A stretch of 46,060 nucleotides of DNA from Vitrella brassicaformis (Eukaryota; Sar; Vitrellaceae), in contig CDMY01000486.1 of NCBI GenBank assembly GCA_001179505.1, forward strand, positions 8,191 through 54,250, written 5' to 3'. How positions within the stretch are numbered: the stretch's first letter is position 1; each line of letters opens with the position of its first letter. A model generated the notes under the pieces. That model was not told the DNA's origin, did not search any database, and worked only from the letters and a program-made list of their open reading frames with translations. Below are positions 32,099 through 43,969 of the stretch, piece after piece. A program made the position numbers and the translations under genes.

Positions 32099-34838
32099 CC
32101 ACCGACCAATCGCCGCGAAACGTACGGCTGCACACACAGACAGCTGGACACACAGACACAGAGACACAAGCGTGTTGGCCCTCTGCTGTCTTTGGCAGCT
32201 TGCTGATGCATTCCGGAGTCGCGGAGGTGTCGTACGATAGATAGCTGTACTGCAACTTTCAAGACGGACACACGAGGCGGGCGGCCGGGCGGCTGGGGGC
32301 GAGAGACAGAGAGGGAGGAGAATGAGTGTCTGAGAGTGATGAATGAGTGACGTGCGTGTGAAGGCGATCGACCCATCTAGGGAGAGAGGGGGGGAGGGCC
32401 ATGGCATGGCCGGCCGCGGTTTCTTTTTTTGTCGGCCCACTGTCTGTCTGCCTGGCTGCGTACGTGTGTGTGTGCATGGTGACATGAGACATGACAGCCA
32501 TCCATCCGCCCGCCCGTCATCAAGATCAAGGCACACACGTGATTTGAACGGCGCACACACACACACACCGCCCCTGCTTGATTCGTTAGTCGGTTTCAAC
32601 ACAACTGTATTATGTGTATGTGTGTGTGTATCATGTGTGTAAACACCAACCAGATAGCTACAAACACAGGCAGCACGGCAGCAGGGAGGGAGGGGGACCG
32701 GGGGGACAGACAGACAGACAGGCAGCAAGAAGGCAAACAGGCAAGCAGGCCGACCCCACTGACTGACTGACTGGGTTGCCTTGTGTGTATCTGTGTCTGT
32801 ATGTGTGTGTGCGTGTGGGTATGGTAGCGTACCTGCATCGCATCGCATCGCATAAGCCGCGTTGCCTTTTCTTTTTGAATAAGACGACCATACGACCATA
32901 CCCCTCCCTATATATTGCTCAGAGGCCGACTGACTGACTCACTCACCCATTCACCCAGCCAGCTACCCATCGCACACAAGACAAGACAAGCCACAGATTT
33001 TTTCCTTCTTCCCCCCCCTTGGCCCCCCAACCCCCTTAGACACACCAGGCAGGCAGGCAGGCAGGTCCGATATAGTGAGCGAGCAACCAACCCACCGCCC
33101 CGTATATATTTGTGATGTGTGTGATGCATTCCTAGGTGTACGCAATAAGACCCTCCCTCCCTCCGTCGCATTGCTACTCTCTCTCTCTCCCTCCCTAGTC
33201 TAGCAATTTTGTCGCCTACCGAGCCGATAGATACCACACCACTTCCCTGCCTGCCTCCTTGCCTGCCTTCCCATTCATTGTATCCCACTGGTCGGTCCAC
33301 TTTTGTTGCTTCAAGTCATCGAGTGCGGTTGGCTCACTGCCTGCCTGTGGTGTGTGTGTGTGTGTGTGTGTGCCTGCTTTGATGTGGGGGTGGGGGGTGA
33401 TGGATGAGTCATGCCATGGCTACATTGGGTCGTTTTCCGCTGCCTGCCTGCCTGCCTGCTTGCCTGCGTGTGTGTGTGGGTGGGTGCGTGACCTATATGT
33501 GTGCGCTGCGACGACCGATGCGAGGACAGAGAGAAGCCATGGCAGGCAGGCAGCCTGTCAGTCACCACTAGCAAATGCGCTAGTACTTTTGTTACGGCAA
33601 CTAAGCGATCGTGGATGGGGCCATGAGGCGGGTCAGCTCAGCTCTCTCTATCGGCCGGCCTTTTCTCTCTGCTCTGTCTGAAGAGAGACGATTGACCCGA
33701 CAGACCCCAACACACACACACACTGATAAGACGAGCTAGCTGGGTTGCTGTATACTCATTCTTAAGAAAGAGACTGTGGTGTGGCGGCGTGGGTGCATCC
33801 TGTCTTACGTGTGCCTTGCCATCTTCATGTTTCGTTGCGCTACCGATGCGACGACGGAGCACCGAGACGGCCGGCGTGACGGGTGACGGGATGCGACACG
33901 CCCACACATCACTCTAAGGGCACGCACACACACTGTTCCCTCTCTCTCTTACCCACTCACTCGGTTGGCCTCTCTCTTACCGTGCATCCATCCCATCCGT
34001 CTATCCAATTCGCTGCCTGCCTGTCTGTCTGTCTGTCTGTGACAATGATGATGATGTGTGTTGTGTTGTGTGGGGTCGATAACTCAGCAAAGAGGTGAGC
34101 CATCGACTGACAGACAGACACCTAATTGAACGAACCGAACCACTTGGATGGGATGGATGAGCGGCTGAAGCGCCAGGCAAGCACCCACTTACACACGTCA
34201 TTACACAGCACTACATGGTCATTCTGAGCTTGTCTGGTGTGGTGCGGTGTTGGTGGTGGGGGTCAGTCATCACTTTTGTGTGCTGCCCGGCATTCATGAC
34301 GTGTGTGTGGGTCTCGATTCTAATTGACTACGTGGAGAATGGATTGCTCTGGGGTGCCTGCCGTGCCGTGCTGTGTGTGCGCGATGTCATTCATCATGTG
34401 TTTGTGAGGGGAGGTGACGGGGTCAATTTGATGGATGTCTGGCGTGGTATGGTGTGGTGTGGTGGGCAGCTTCCCCCATGATGCGTCGGTTGGTTGGTTG
34501 AGACACTAAGAATGGATGGACGTCAGTCAGTCAAGTCACACAACACAGAACACACACATAACATGTAACTAACGTATTCTAACGCACAAATCTATCTGAT
34601 AATCCGATAATCCAATCATGCCACCTGCAAACCGCTGTACGTCAATCCGTATCTACACGTCTGTCTGTCTGTCTGTCTCTCTGTCTGCCTGCCGACACGA
34701 AAAAACACTCGATGTCATGTCAACAAACATCCCTGCACACAGCGAGCGAGCGAAGGGCATGGCATCCGGCAGGCCCCTCGCCAATCAATGCATAACCGAT
34801 TCCCTCTCACGCCCCCTTCCCCAGCCCCGCCATGTATG
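32099..34838. other. 2.7-kb gene-free low-complexity region
   Basis: Between the convergent repeat-protein and TFIIE-alpha genes. It is rich in TG/CA, GACA/GTCT, CTGC and CCCT runs with two TATATAT stretches (about 32910 and 33102). No ORF with protein-like composition, tRNA pattern or splice-supported exon was found on either strand. Confidence 0.7.
33351..33372. repeat. (TG)11 microsatellite
   Basis: TG run in the gene-free interval 32099-34838. Confidence 0.9.
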
Positions 34839-36076
34839 TCATTCCTTCTTGACGGGGCGCGTCATGGCCAGCAGCTGCTCCACGTCCATCAGATTGCCAC
34901 GGGGGTCGTTGGCAGAACTGCAGTCATCACATACACACATACGTCACCGCCACACACACACACACACATGGACACACATAACATGCAGTCGGCCAAAAGA
35001 GCTCTCACTGGTGTTGAGTTGACCTGGTGGCGGGTTTCTTGCCGGGAGGCTGCAGGCCGCCCAGCCCCTCGGGCGCCTCCCTCTTGACACCAGCCGTCGG
35101 GTTGGTCGATATCTCGATCTTGAAGCCCCCAACACCACCACCCGGCCGTGACGCCATCATCCCTACCCCGCTCATCTCACCCTTCGGCCGCACCGCCATC
35201 ACAGCCGCCCTCGGCCCGTCCTCCACCTCGTCAGGCTTGGGCACCGTCAGCCAGGGAATCGCCTTGGACGTCTTTTTCTGCCCCGAGGGATCCCCGGTGT
35301 CCTTGGATATCTTGAGGATGGAGGCGTCGGCGAGCGATGCCGCCTGGGTGATCTTGTTGGCGTCGCTGTCCGCCCCCTGCGGCTGTTTCTCCTTGACGGG
35401 AAGGGGGAAGTGGATCATCTGCATGTGCTGGATGCGGTTCATGACGTCCATCAGGGTCGCCAGCTGACGGCGGGCGCGGGTCTCACGCTCTGTCGTCAAG
35501 GCACGCAATGCCACGCTGTCCTGCAGGAAGGAACGACACACGTGTGTGTGTGTGTGTGTGTGTGTATGTATCTTGTTCCCTCGACCACTCTCTCAGTCAC
35601 TGACCCCAGCCTTGAGCTTCTCCATGCACTTTTCGCATAGGAAGTGTCCGTCGTCAGGGTGCCGCGGGAAGAGCTGCACCTTTAGGGAGGTGTACTTCTC
35701 ACCACACCGGGGGCACACGAACTCGTCCATCGAAAAGGCGTCGGACACTGCCTGCATTGCAACCCATCCACACACACAGACACACACACACGCGCACCGC
35801 CGTGAAAAGACACATCCACGTATGTGTGTGTATGTGTGTGTGTGTGTGTAGTGCGAAGGTCACACACGTGACCTTGTGTGGAGGTGGGGTGACTGACCTG
35901 TTTGAGGTTTCTGTCGAGTTCGTCCAGGCGCCACTTGACCGAGTGGACCACATTCGGGTGAATGCGCCAGTACGCCGGGGAGCCCTTGGCGCGCTCCCAG
36001 GGCTTCTCGCACTCGAGGATCATCTCCTGCTCAAGGTGAACCAACGCTTCACGCAGCTGACGACGCCCGAGACACA

Positions 36077-36112
<36 letters not shown>

Positions 36113-36449
36113 CAGGTCCACCATGTCTGTCTGCATCTCCCTCCCTCCTCCGCTCGTGTGTTACCTGTTTGTCGTAGAGATCCAGCCTGTCCTTGATCTC
36201 CTTCTCCAGCACCGCCCTCTCCTCTCGCGCCAGGAAGCTGCACACAACGAAGTGGATGTCGTCATAAAAGGTCGCCGTCACCAGCTTGATGAACCGCCGG
36301 AACAAGTCGCGGTTGAACGGGATGGCCCTGGACGCTGTGCTAGAGGGGGAGCGAGAGGCAGAGGGCGCACCGGCCTTCTTGCTGCGGCCTGCCGCGCCTG
36401 CTGCTGCAGCAGCGGCGGAGGACGCGCCTGCCGGGGCGTCTTTCGGCAT
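34839..36449 (-). CDS. GTF2E1: General transcription factor TFIIE, alpha subunit, 388 aa
   Basis: Recruits and regulates TFIIH at RNA polymerase II promoters. Exons 36449-36165, 36056-35898, 35751-35605, 35520-35024, 34917-34839; phases close. After a short Ala/Ser-rich leader comes the winged-helix region (FIKLVTATFYDDIHFVVCSF, then LREALVHLEQEMILECEKP and YWRIHPNVVHSVKWRLDELD). The TFIIE-alpha zinc ribbon follows: FVCPRCGEKYTSL ... GHFLCEKC (C-x2-C, about 22 residues, C-x2-C). A helical and disordered segment follows, ending MDVEQLLAMTRPVKKE. Domain order and spacing are those of TFIIE-alpha, though the acidic C-terminal part is short. Head to head with the SH3 protein (269 bp). Confidence 0.92.
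35541..35565. repeat. (GT)n microsatellite in TFIIE-alpha intron
   Basis: GT run in the intron between exons 3 and 4 of TFIIE-alpha. Confidence 0.9.
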
Positions 36450-36549
36450 CTCTGATCTGTGTGGTCAGCAGAAGATGCTGGCGGCAAGCAGTGACGGATT
36501 CCTCTGCGTTGGTGAGTGATTTGTGTTTCATAGGGACAGAACAGATGGC

Positions 36550-36560
36550 AGCTCGCTTTT
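36550..36560 (-). promoter_or_regulatory. GCGAGCT element upstream of TFIIE-alpha
   Basis: Minus strand reads AAAAGCGAGCT, 101 bp upstream of the TFIIE-alpha ATG. It is a partial match to TGCGAGCTT, in the transcription orientation. Confidence 0.3.
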
Positions 36561-36718
36561 TGCCGCTAGGGTGCTCCGTGAAACCGCTGCGAGTCTGCCC
36601 GGAAGGGGAGCCGTCGAAGCCCATGTCGAAGCTCTTGGCTTGACGCTCGCTCCTTCCACTGTCCTGCAGCGCTGACCGGCGTGGTCGAGCGGTTCGGGTG
36701 CAGCTGCAGCAGATCGAG

Positions 36719-39683
36719 ATGGTGAAGCTGGCCTACGTGGAGATCGCCGCCGTGGGTCAGGGTGAGCCGAAGCAGCATGTGCTGGAGCTGCAGGCCGCCA
36801 ACCTCAAGATGCCGTCCGTCGCCATCGGCTGCATCCCCATCCTCACCAAATACGCGCCGAAGCCCTTCAGCGACATGCCGTCTGCGGAGCACATCACCGT
36901 TTTCCCTGGGTGGGTGGCTCAGTCAGCGACAGACAGCGAGTGCATCTGGACAGACAGCACTCGATGGTGTCTGTGGTGACACACGATGGTGTGTGTGATG
37001 GGGTGATGTGAGGTGTGGTGGGGTGTGGTGTGTGTTGCGTGTGCAGGTATCATGACTGTCGCGACGACAACGTGCCGATCATCCTGACGCTGCGCAAGGG
37101 CGAGCACCGGACGGACGCCCGCAACACCATCGCAACCGTGTACAAGAATGTGTTCTTTGAGGACAAGGGCATCGGCAGTATACGGTCGGACGGCGCCAGA
37201 GTGACCTGCAGAGGTCAGTCAAGGGATAGATAGAGCCATGGATGGGGGGATGGGGATGGATGGATGGATGGATGGATGGACAAAGGGAGGGAGGGAGGGA
37301 GGGAGGAGGGCTGGGCTGGGCTGGGCTGTGCACTTATGTGTCTGTCGCTGTGTGGTTGTGTGTGTTCGTCTGGCTGTGTACTGCCTGCCAAACCAGGTCC
37401 TGTGTTGATCTTCTGGCGCAGCAAGCTGTCGGACCCCAACCAGACCGGCGGCAAGATGCAAATGCAGCTCAGGTGTGTACAGCGGGATCACACACGCACC
37501 CACTCACTCATCCACCCGCTCTTTGCTTTGTGTGTGTGGCCGTGCAGCAACTTCACGTTGGCTGACGTCAGGAAGACCATCGGCGAGAAGCGCTACGCCA
37601 TCCTGCTGGAAGACCACCGGCGCCCCTCCCCCAGCATGCCCATCACCGCACCCGTGCCGAGGAACCCCTTCAGCCTTCAAGCCAGCCAGCCGCTCCCCGT
37701 CCCCGAGCCCGTGGCGCCCGCCGCACCCTCCTCTCGTTCCATCCGCCCGTCGACCTCATCATCCCTCCAGCCAGACGATGACGGACCCACCACCTGGACA
37801 GAGGAATGGGGCGACGGCAACAAGACACAGACACAGACCCAGGCGCCCAGCACCACGTCGTATGACCATGATGAGCATCAGCGTGGGCGTGTGACGGAGG
37901 GGGAGCCATTCATCCCTCCCCGGCCGTCGTTCGCGCCGCCCTCGTTTCCGCCGGTCGTGCAGCAGGTGGCCGAGTACCACCACGAGCAGGAGGAGCTCTC
38001 GGCGCAGATCGAGGCACACAGTTTCTGCTCGGCCGCCTCCCTGTCGGGGCCTCCCAGTGGTGTGGGGGTTGTGTTGGATCATCACAGCTACGGCGAGCAT
38101 GAGGACGAGAGTGACGGCGAGGAGGCCCTGGCTGCGTCACAACACTCACTGGGCGTGGGGGAGCAGAGCGGTGATGGGGTGGTGCGGGAGGAGAGGGCGG
38201 TATCCAGCCGCACACAGCCGTTCGGGCCATGCCTCTCACCTCTCGGCAGCGAGGCCTCCGTCCCACCGGCCGGCCCCTCCTCGCCACTGCCCTTCATGCC
38301 CATGCCGGCGCCAGTCGACCACATCCACACCCACACTCCCCCTCAACCTCAGCAGGGAGGCGCAGACGCTGCCGCCGCCGCTGCCGCTGCTGCCCCCGCA
38401 GCAGCTGCAGTGCCGTTTGCGTGCCTCTCCCCCCAACAGCAACAGCAGCCACAGCAGCCCCCGATGGTGATGATGGAGCCACCGAACATCATTCCGATGA
38501 TGGACGGCATGCAGGAGCACATACAGGGGCAGCAGCAGGAGGGTCAGGGGGCCGGACAGGCATTCCCCCTGGTGCCGGCGACGAATGGCGTGGGCGTGGG
38601 TGTCGGCCAGGGTGTGGATGTGGGCATGGGTGTTGGTTTGGGGGCTGGTCCTGCCCCACCCTGTATGTCTGACAGCGAGGCGGTGGCGCTGCTGGACCAG
38701 CTGCAGGGTGCGATGCCGGCCGTGATGAGTGTGGGCCAGGCGGTGCGTGTGCTGGTCGACACTGAGCGAATGCAGATGGGGGGGCGGCTGGAGGAGATTC
38801 AGAGAGAACTGGAGGCTGCCAAGGCAAGGTCAGCAATGAGCAACACAAGCCAGAGAGGGAGGGAGGGAGGGAGTGTGCATGTGATGAGTGTGGTCGTGCT
38901 GTTTTGTTGTTCTGTTGTGTGTGTGAGTGCAGCGTCGCTGAGAAGGACACGACTGTCCTGTCTCTCTCGGCCATCATCAATCGGCAGGAGCAGACCATCC
39001 AGCAGCTGAGCACCCCCAAGCCCAAAGAAGACCAGCACACCCAGACCGACACGGCCATCGCCCCTGCCCCTGCCCCTCCCCTCGGGCCCCTCCTCCCGCA
39101 GCCCACCCCACCGTCCCCACTCCCTCTTACCGTCTCCTACACACCCAAACACTTCTCGCCCTCCACTGCCCCAAAGGTGCCCTACACGCCCACGGCTCGC
39201 CAGCACTCGGCCGCCCACAGCACCATCACCACCCCCACGATGATCGCCACGCCCAGCACTAAGCCCACCATGAGCTACGGGGCCCAGCACCAGCACAATC
39301 CCCTGCCCCAGCCGTGGGAACCACCTGGGTACGTCCAGGCATTCGCGCGCTTCCCTGATCCTGGGTGGGATATGCGTGGGCCGTACTTTGGGAAGTTTGA
39401 CGGCAACTTCCTCCATCTGGAGGTGGGGGACGTCATCTGCCCCACACCACACCACACCATGGAGCCGCCGGCTGGCAGCATGCAGCAGGGCTGGGCGCTC
39501 GGACGCAACTCGCGCACACATCACGTACGTCAGCCACACACACACTCGTGGGCTCATGATGCAATCATGTGTGCACATGGATGTGATGTGTTGTGGCTGG
39601 TGTGTGCATGTCAGGTGGGGTGGTACCCCGAGTCGTATGTGAGGCCATACGGCGTCACGGCGAGGGGGCCGGGGGGCCGCTGA
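36719..39683 (+). CDS. SH3-domain protein with novel N-terminal domain, about 791 aa
   Basis: Exons 36719-36909, 37047-37213, 37397-37472, 37548-38828, 38933-39524, 39615-39683. Residues 1-190 form an ordered, beta-rich domain without a family match (YVEIAAVGQGEPKQHVLELQ, DDNVPIILTLRKGEHRTDAR, VLIFWRSKLSD). The middle is Pro/Gln/Ala/His/Gly-rich and disordered, with a short coiled-coil-like stretch (LEEIQRELEAAKA). A C-terminal SH3 fold lies at about 705-783: FARFPD, FDGNFLHLEVGDVI, GWALGR and GWYPESYV correspond to the ALYDF, acidic-loop, Trp and P-x-x-Y positions. SH3 domains bind proline-rich ligands, so an adaptor role in cytoskeleton or trafficking is likely. The start is uncertain: an upstream ATG at 36476 with a GT donor could add exons, but no phase-consistent join was found. 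Confidence 0.8.
37254..37280. repeat. (GGAT)n microsatellite in SH3-gene intron
   Basis: GGAT tetranucleotide run in intron 2 of the SH3 gene, followed by GGGA repeats. Confidence 0.9.
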
Positions 39684-41219
39684 GCGACTGACTGACTCAC
39701 TGACTCATTGACTCACACACACAAGCCAAGACGGGTGCTGGTGTGGTGTGGTGTGGTGTGGTGTGGGGGGCGGGGGCGGGTGTGGGGTGTTGTGGTGTGC
39801 TGTGGCGTGTACATCATGCCTCGATCGCAGATCAGATCCCTCCGTATGTCTGTATGTGTGTATGTTGTGTGTGGTGGGTGGCCCGCCTCCCGCACCAGGC
39901 AGGTTGGGCGAGGCGAGCACTTTCTGGCGTGCCTGATGGATGGATGGCCTTGATTCTGGCTATGTACCTACCTGCTATATATAGATCAGATCTATAATTA
40001 ATATGAGAGAGGGGAGAGAGTGAAGGAGAGTGGGGCCTCAGACACGTGGGCGGGGCCGGGGCGGGGTGGCTGCTGTAGATACGTGTGCGTGTGGTGCTGT
40101 CGGTCGGTCGGGTGTGTGGTGTGATAGGTCGGTCGTGGGTCGCTGATGTGTGAATGAATGCTGTGTGCATCATCCATGACACGTGGCCCTGCCACTACCT
40201 CCCTGTGGCCACTCCTCTCTCTCCCTCTCCCTCTCTCTCTCCTCCCTGTCTCTCTGTCTTGTCCTCCTTGTGTGTGTGCACATCCATCCATCCGTATGAG
40301 TATTTGTTGCTCTCTCTCTCGCTTCCCTTGCTGTCGTGTCGTCTCACTTACTGCGGCCGTCTGCTCGCCTCTGTGAGCGTCTCTCTCTATCCCGTCGGAG
40401 CGTGTCAATCCACTGACTGCCACTGGCGGATGGAAAGTACGTCTTGACTTCTTGACTTCTGACTTAGTGGCTTACTGACCGACTCCCTCACATGGCAGTC
40501 AGAGATGTTAGCTTGGAAGGCTGGCAAGAGCAGAAAGGCTTCGGCTGCATTATCCTGAGCGTGTGTTGGCCCTGCTATTGCTGACTGATGCGTTTCGTCG
40601 CGTCTCTGCACCTGGGCGGCAGGGGTCTCAGTTGCTGCAGCAGGCTCACTCTGCTGCTGTCGGCAACTAGGATCCCTGCCGTGAAGGTGCGCAGACGCGC
40701 CGGATGCATTGTTGAATCTGACGGTGGGCGGGCAACAGAGATGAACACAAACAAAGAGAGGACCACGAAGGTGTCTGGTGTGTGGTGGATACTCCGACTT
40801 CCCATCTTGCTTCGCTGGTTTTGGTTCCCTCTGTCTGCATTGAGGAACCCTTGGCTGACGCTAGCGACAAGACTGGTCGGACTGTCTTGTCGCTCACGTG
40901 AGGCTGGGGCACTGAATGCACAGAGGAATGGACACACGCCAGCAGCACGGGCATGGGGCATGGTTGCAGGTTAGGTTACTGGCTGGGTGCGCACAAACTG
41001 CATGCATACAGACGATATTTGATGCGTGTACCTGTGTGCCGATGGCCAGTGCTTATCCGTGGCGCTGTGGATTTAATGTAAAGGGTGCAGACCATCACAG
41101 CGTTTCGCGCACACAGACGTGCAATGCGAGCTTCCAAGGCTCAGTTCTGGAGGTGGAGGAAGATCTGCGTAACAGTTCATCGATTCGGCCGCTTTCCTCG
41201 AGCTGCCGTCGTCGCCAGC
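39684..41219. other. Intergenic region, no confident gene
   Basis: Low-complexity to about 40440. From about 40440 to 40980 the sequence is less repetitive and has overlapping open frames on both strands (plus 40588-40974; minus 40575-40961 and 40667-40954) with some hydrophobic stretches, but no domain, good start context or splice partner. It could be a decayed gene or a long 5' leader of the VOC gene. Confidence 0.5.
41124..41133 (+). promoter_or_regulatory. TGCGAGCTT element upstream of the VOC gene
   Basis: ATGCGAGCTT, 87 bp upstream of the ATG at 41220. It is followed by CAGTTCTGGAGG, resembling the sequence downstream of the element in front of eIF4E. Confidence 0.45.
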
Positions 41220-41915
41220 ATGTCATCCGAGCCTGTAGAGCAGCCAGACTCCACCCAGCTGGGTCTGGTGTGTGAGGTCACCTCCAAAGCAGCAGTCGAA
41301 CACGCCAAGTGGATAGAGAAGGGCGTACTCGGAGAGAACAAAGGATGTAAGCAAAGCAACCACACACGCAGACAGATCACACTCGCACAACACAGCGCCA
41401 GACTCATCGCTGCGTGGTGGATGCTGTGCGTGTCGGTGCAGGTTATAAGGATGACAAGACAGGCAAGGTGATGCACCTGCACGTCAAGGTCCACGGCTGC
41501 GACCTCTATATGGCCGACAACTTCGATGACGGCGAGGAGAAGGGCCTCTCCGGCTGCACGATGCACCTCAACGTGGCCAATGCCGACGAGTGGTACAACC
41601 GCGCCATCGAGCACGGCGCTAAGGTCACATATGAGCTGCAGGTGACCGCAAGAAGATGCACACGAGGTGGCCTGATGTATGGATTCATATGTGTGTGGTC
41701 AGAACACTTTTTGGGGCGCGCGTTATGGTCGTGTGCTGGACCCTTTTGGCCTCACCTGGGCCTTCCACCAGGAGCTTCCCAAAGATCACCACGACGACAA
41801 AAGGCGCGAGGCTGACTGTCCCGTCGCCACTGCCACGGCTGAGGAGCATGTCGACAAGCGACGCAAGACACATGACGACACCACCGGCAGTGAGAAGGAC
41901 GAGGCGCCGCAGTAG
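41220..41915 (+). CDS. VOC-superfamily (PhnB/glyoxalase-like) protein, 179 aa
   Basis: Exons 41220-41346, 41442-41641, 41703-41915; phases close. The pattern is that of PhnB-like VOC proteins: HLHVKVHGCDLYMADNFDDG, CTMHLNVANADEWYNRAIEH, GAKVTYELQ, then FWGARYGRVLDPFGLTWAFH, the diagnostic C-terminal strand motif. VOC metal-dependent enzymes act on small molecules such as methylglyoxal adducts; the substrate here cannot be predicted. The last 45 residues are charged and lack the fold. No signal peptide is seen. Convergent with the small secreted protein. Confidence 0.85.
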
Positions 41916-42365
41916 GGTGAGTGAGTGTGGGGTCCATCGGCGTTCCGGTTGATTGACAGAATGACTGTCATTTGATGTGCGTAGAGACCCTTTTGTTAAG
42001 TCGGTCCGGTGGTGGATGGAATGTGGTGTGGTGTGAGCTGAGCCTGCTGTGTGTGTTTTCTACCTGGGGAGTCTTCAGCAGCGTGATGCCCTGCAAGTCG
42101 GCCGGGTGAGTGTCAGTGCTTTGCGTTGCGCGTTTGGGCATATATATGCATTGGCTCAGACCTTTTTGATGAGCCGGTACGTGTTACAGATTTTTGAGAC
42201 GAGCTTCTTTTTTTCTCAGGCAGTGGCACAGGCCAAACAAAGGGGCCGCGTGGTGTCACACACACACACACACACCACCAGAGCCATTGTGTACGCACGT
42301 CCAGACAGACTGTCTGACAGACAGACGCTGAGCACCCCTCAAGGTGACGTGTGGTGTGTAGGGCT

Positions 42366-43037
42366 CTACAGAAGCCCCCTCGCTGCTGACACTATCCACC
42401 TGTACACTCACAGCGCACGCACACATACACACACATACAGACAGGCAGACAGACAGACAGAGAGATGTGTTCCTCCATGTGTGTCCCTGCGGGTGTGCAC
42501 GTACCAGGAATCAACATTATCTCTTTCGATTTTGCATTTGCTCTTGAAGCATTTCTGTGGCGGATTGCAGTCTTTGTCACTCTTGCAGTCTGCGTCAGGG
42601 GCTGTGGTCGTTGTTTTCTTGGCCTCTGCACACACATACACAGGTGTGTGTGGCGTTTCCACATGTGCGCGGAGACATGAATGAGCAGTGCACTCCTCAT
42701 CCATACACACCTACGTTCGTCGTGCAGCTGCACAAATCGGGACGACACGATGGATTCCACCGATGTCCCTGAACGATTCAGCCAACGAGCCATGGTCAAG
42801 CACGCCTGATGACATGTGGGGTGCAGTGCACTGCAGCAACTCATACACACCGCGGGATGCTCCCTGCTCCAAAGACACACGCGGCAGCGGGGCAGCAAGA
42901 GCTTCTGTGGCGACCTCAGGGGAAGCAGCCTGGCCGTGCTCGGACCTCAGGCGGTGGAGGTTTGGTGAGGTCGCCGCCGTCAGAGTGAAGAAGACTGTGA
43001 CCGAGACGGCCAAATGGAATGTGGCCCGGGGAGACAT
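42366..43037 (-). CDS. Small secreted Cys-rich protein, about 113 aa
   Basis: Likely exons 43037-42851, 42625-42505, 42399-42366; the two terminal joins close in phase, but the exon 1 donor is uncertain because the frame stays open past it. The N-terminus is a signal peptide (MSPRATFHLAVSVTVFFTLT). The middle exon carries DCKSDKDCNPPQKCFKSKC (C-x5-C-x5-C-x4-C), a compact disulfide pattern, preceded by a Thr run. A hydrophobic tail ends the chain. I do not recognise the family; a small secreted or surface protein is the most I can say. Confidence 0.5.
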
Positions 43038-43969
43038 TGAATGTTACACAGGCAATAAGCCTCCAGATGGAGGATTTTGCGCTCGGGATTCGACAAACAA
43101 GCGTCCTGCTTCAAGCGAAGGTTGGGGTTGGGGGGATGGGCTGGGGCCCGTGGGAGAGATGGGGGGCGGCGGCTAAGCAGCCATACTCATGTACGTACGA
43201 CGTACGCGCATGTCTCACAGGTTTCTCTCTCTCACAGCCAAACAAAGTGAGTCAATCACATCCGCACATTGTACGTACCGAAGCATGCACATCCATCCAT
43301 CCATCCACACATCCGTACGTATCGATATCCCCCGCCTCATGCACTGCACTTATCCGTGGTTGGCTTACTCACTGCGAGCCGTGCTTCTCATGCCACTGGA
43401 AGGAATTAACACACACACACAAACGAGACACACCCGAACTATCGGTCTCATCACATCGCATGCACGTGCACTCCACTGCGTGCCAGGAGCACTTTCAAAC
43501 AAAAACACCACGCCAGTCTGCTCTTGTCTGCTCTGCGAGTGCATCGCGATCCACACCCACACACCGTCAGTTAGAGAACACCCGATTCAGCTATTTCTGA
43601 TCGTTGAGGGCAAAAACCAACCCAGGCAGGCAACTAGGCAAGACAAACACACACACCCATACACACCCATGACGAATGGCTGGCTGACATCACACCAACC
43701 ATACGCAATTCAGGCAGGCACGCAAATCCCGCCAATGCGTTGATCACCCCCCAAGGATTCTGGGCAAAAAGGCTCGTCAATCCACTAAGTTGACACATGC
43801 GGATGGCCCACAACAACAAAGACACACAACACACAACACACAACACGTTCCCCGCACATACAGGGATCCATCGATGCATGAATTAATCGGGAAATCCCCG
43901 ATTGACAAGGAAAGGGAAAAAACACGGCTGCATGACTAAGCCATAGCGGGCCTGTCTGACAGTGTCTGT
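43038..43969. other. Intergenic region, no supported gene
   Basis: CA/CCAT-rich DNA between the start of the secreted-protein gene and the stop of the zinc-binding-protein gene. Open frames here are low-complexity and have no family features. Confidence 0.6.

Noticed and set aside
40575-40974. Gene on either strand at 40575-40974
   Set aside because: Overlapping frames on both strands are similarly open; no domain, splice partner or start context supports either.
42060-42230. Lys-rich minus-strand exon pair near 42150-42230 and 42062-42088
   Set aside because: Acceptor- and donor-like sites exist, but the secreted-protein gene already ends in frame at 42366 and no upstream start links to these pieces.
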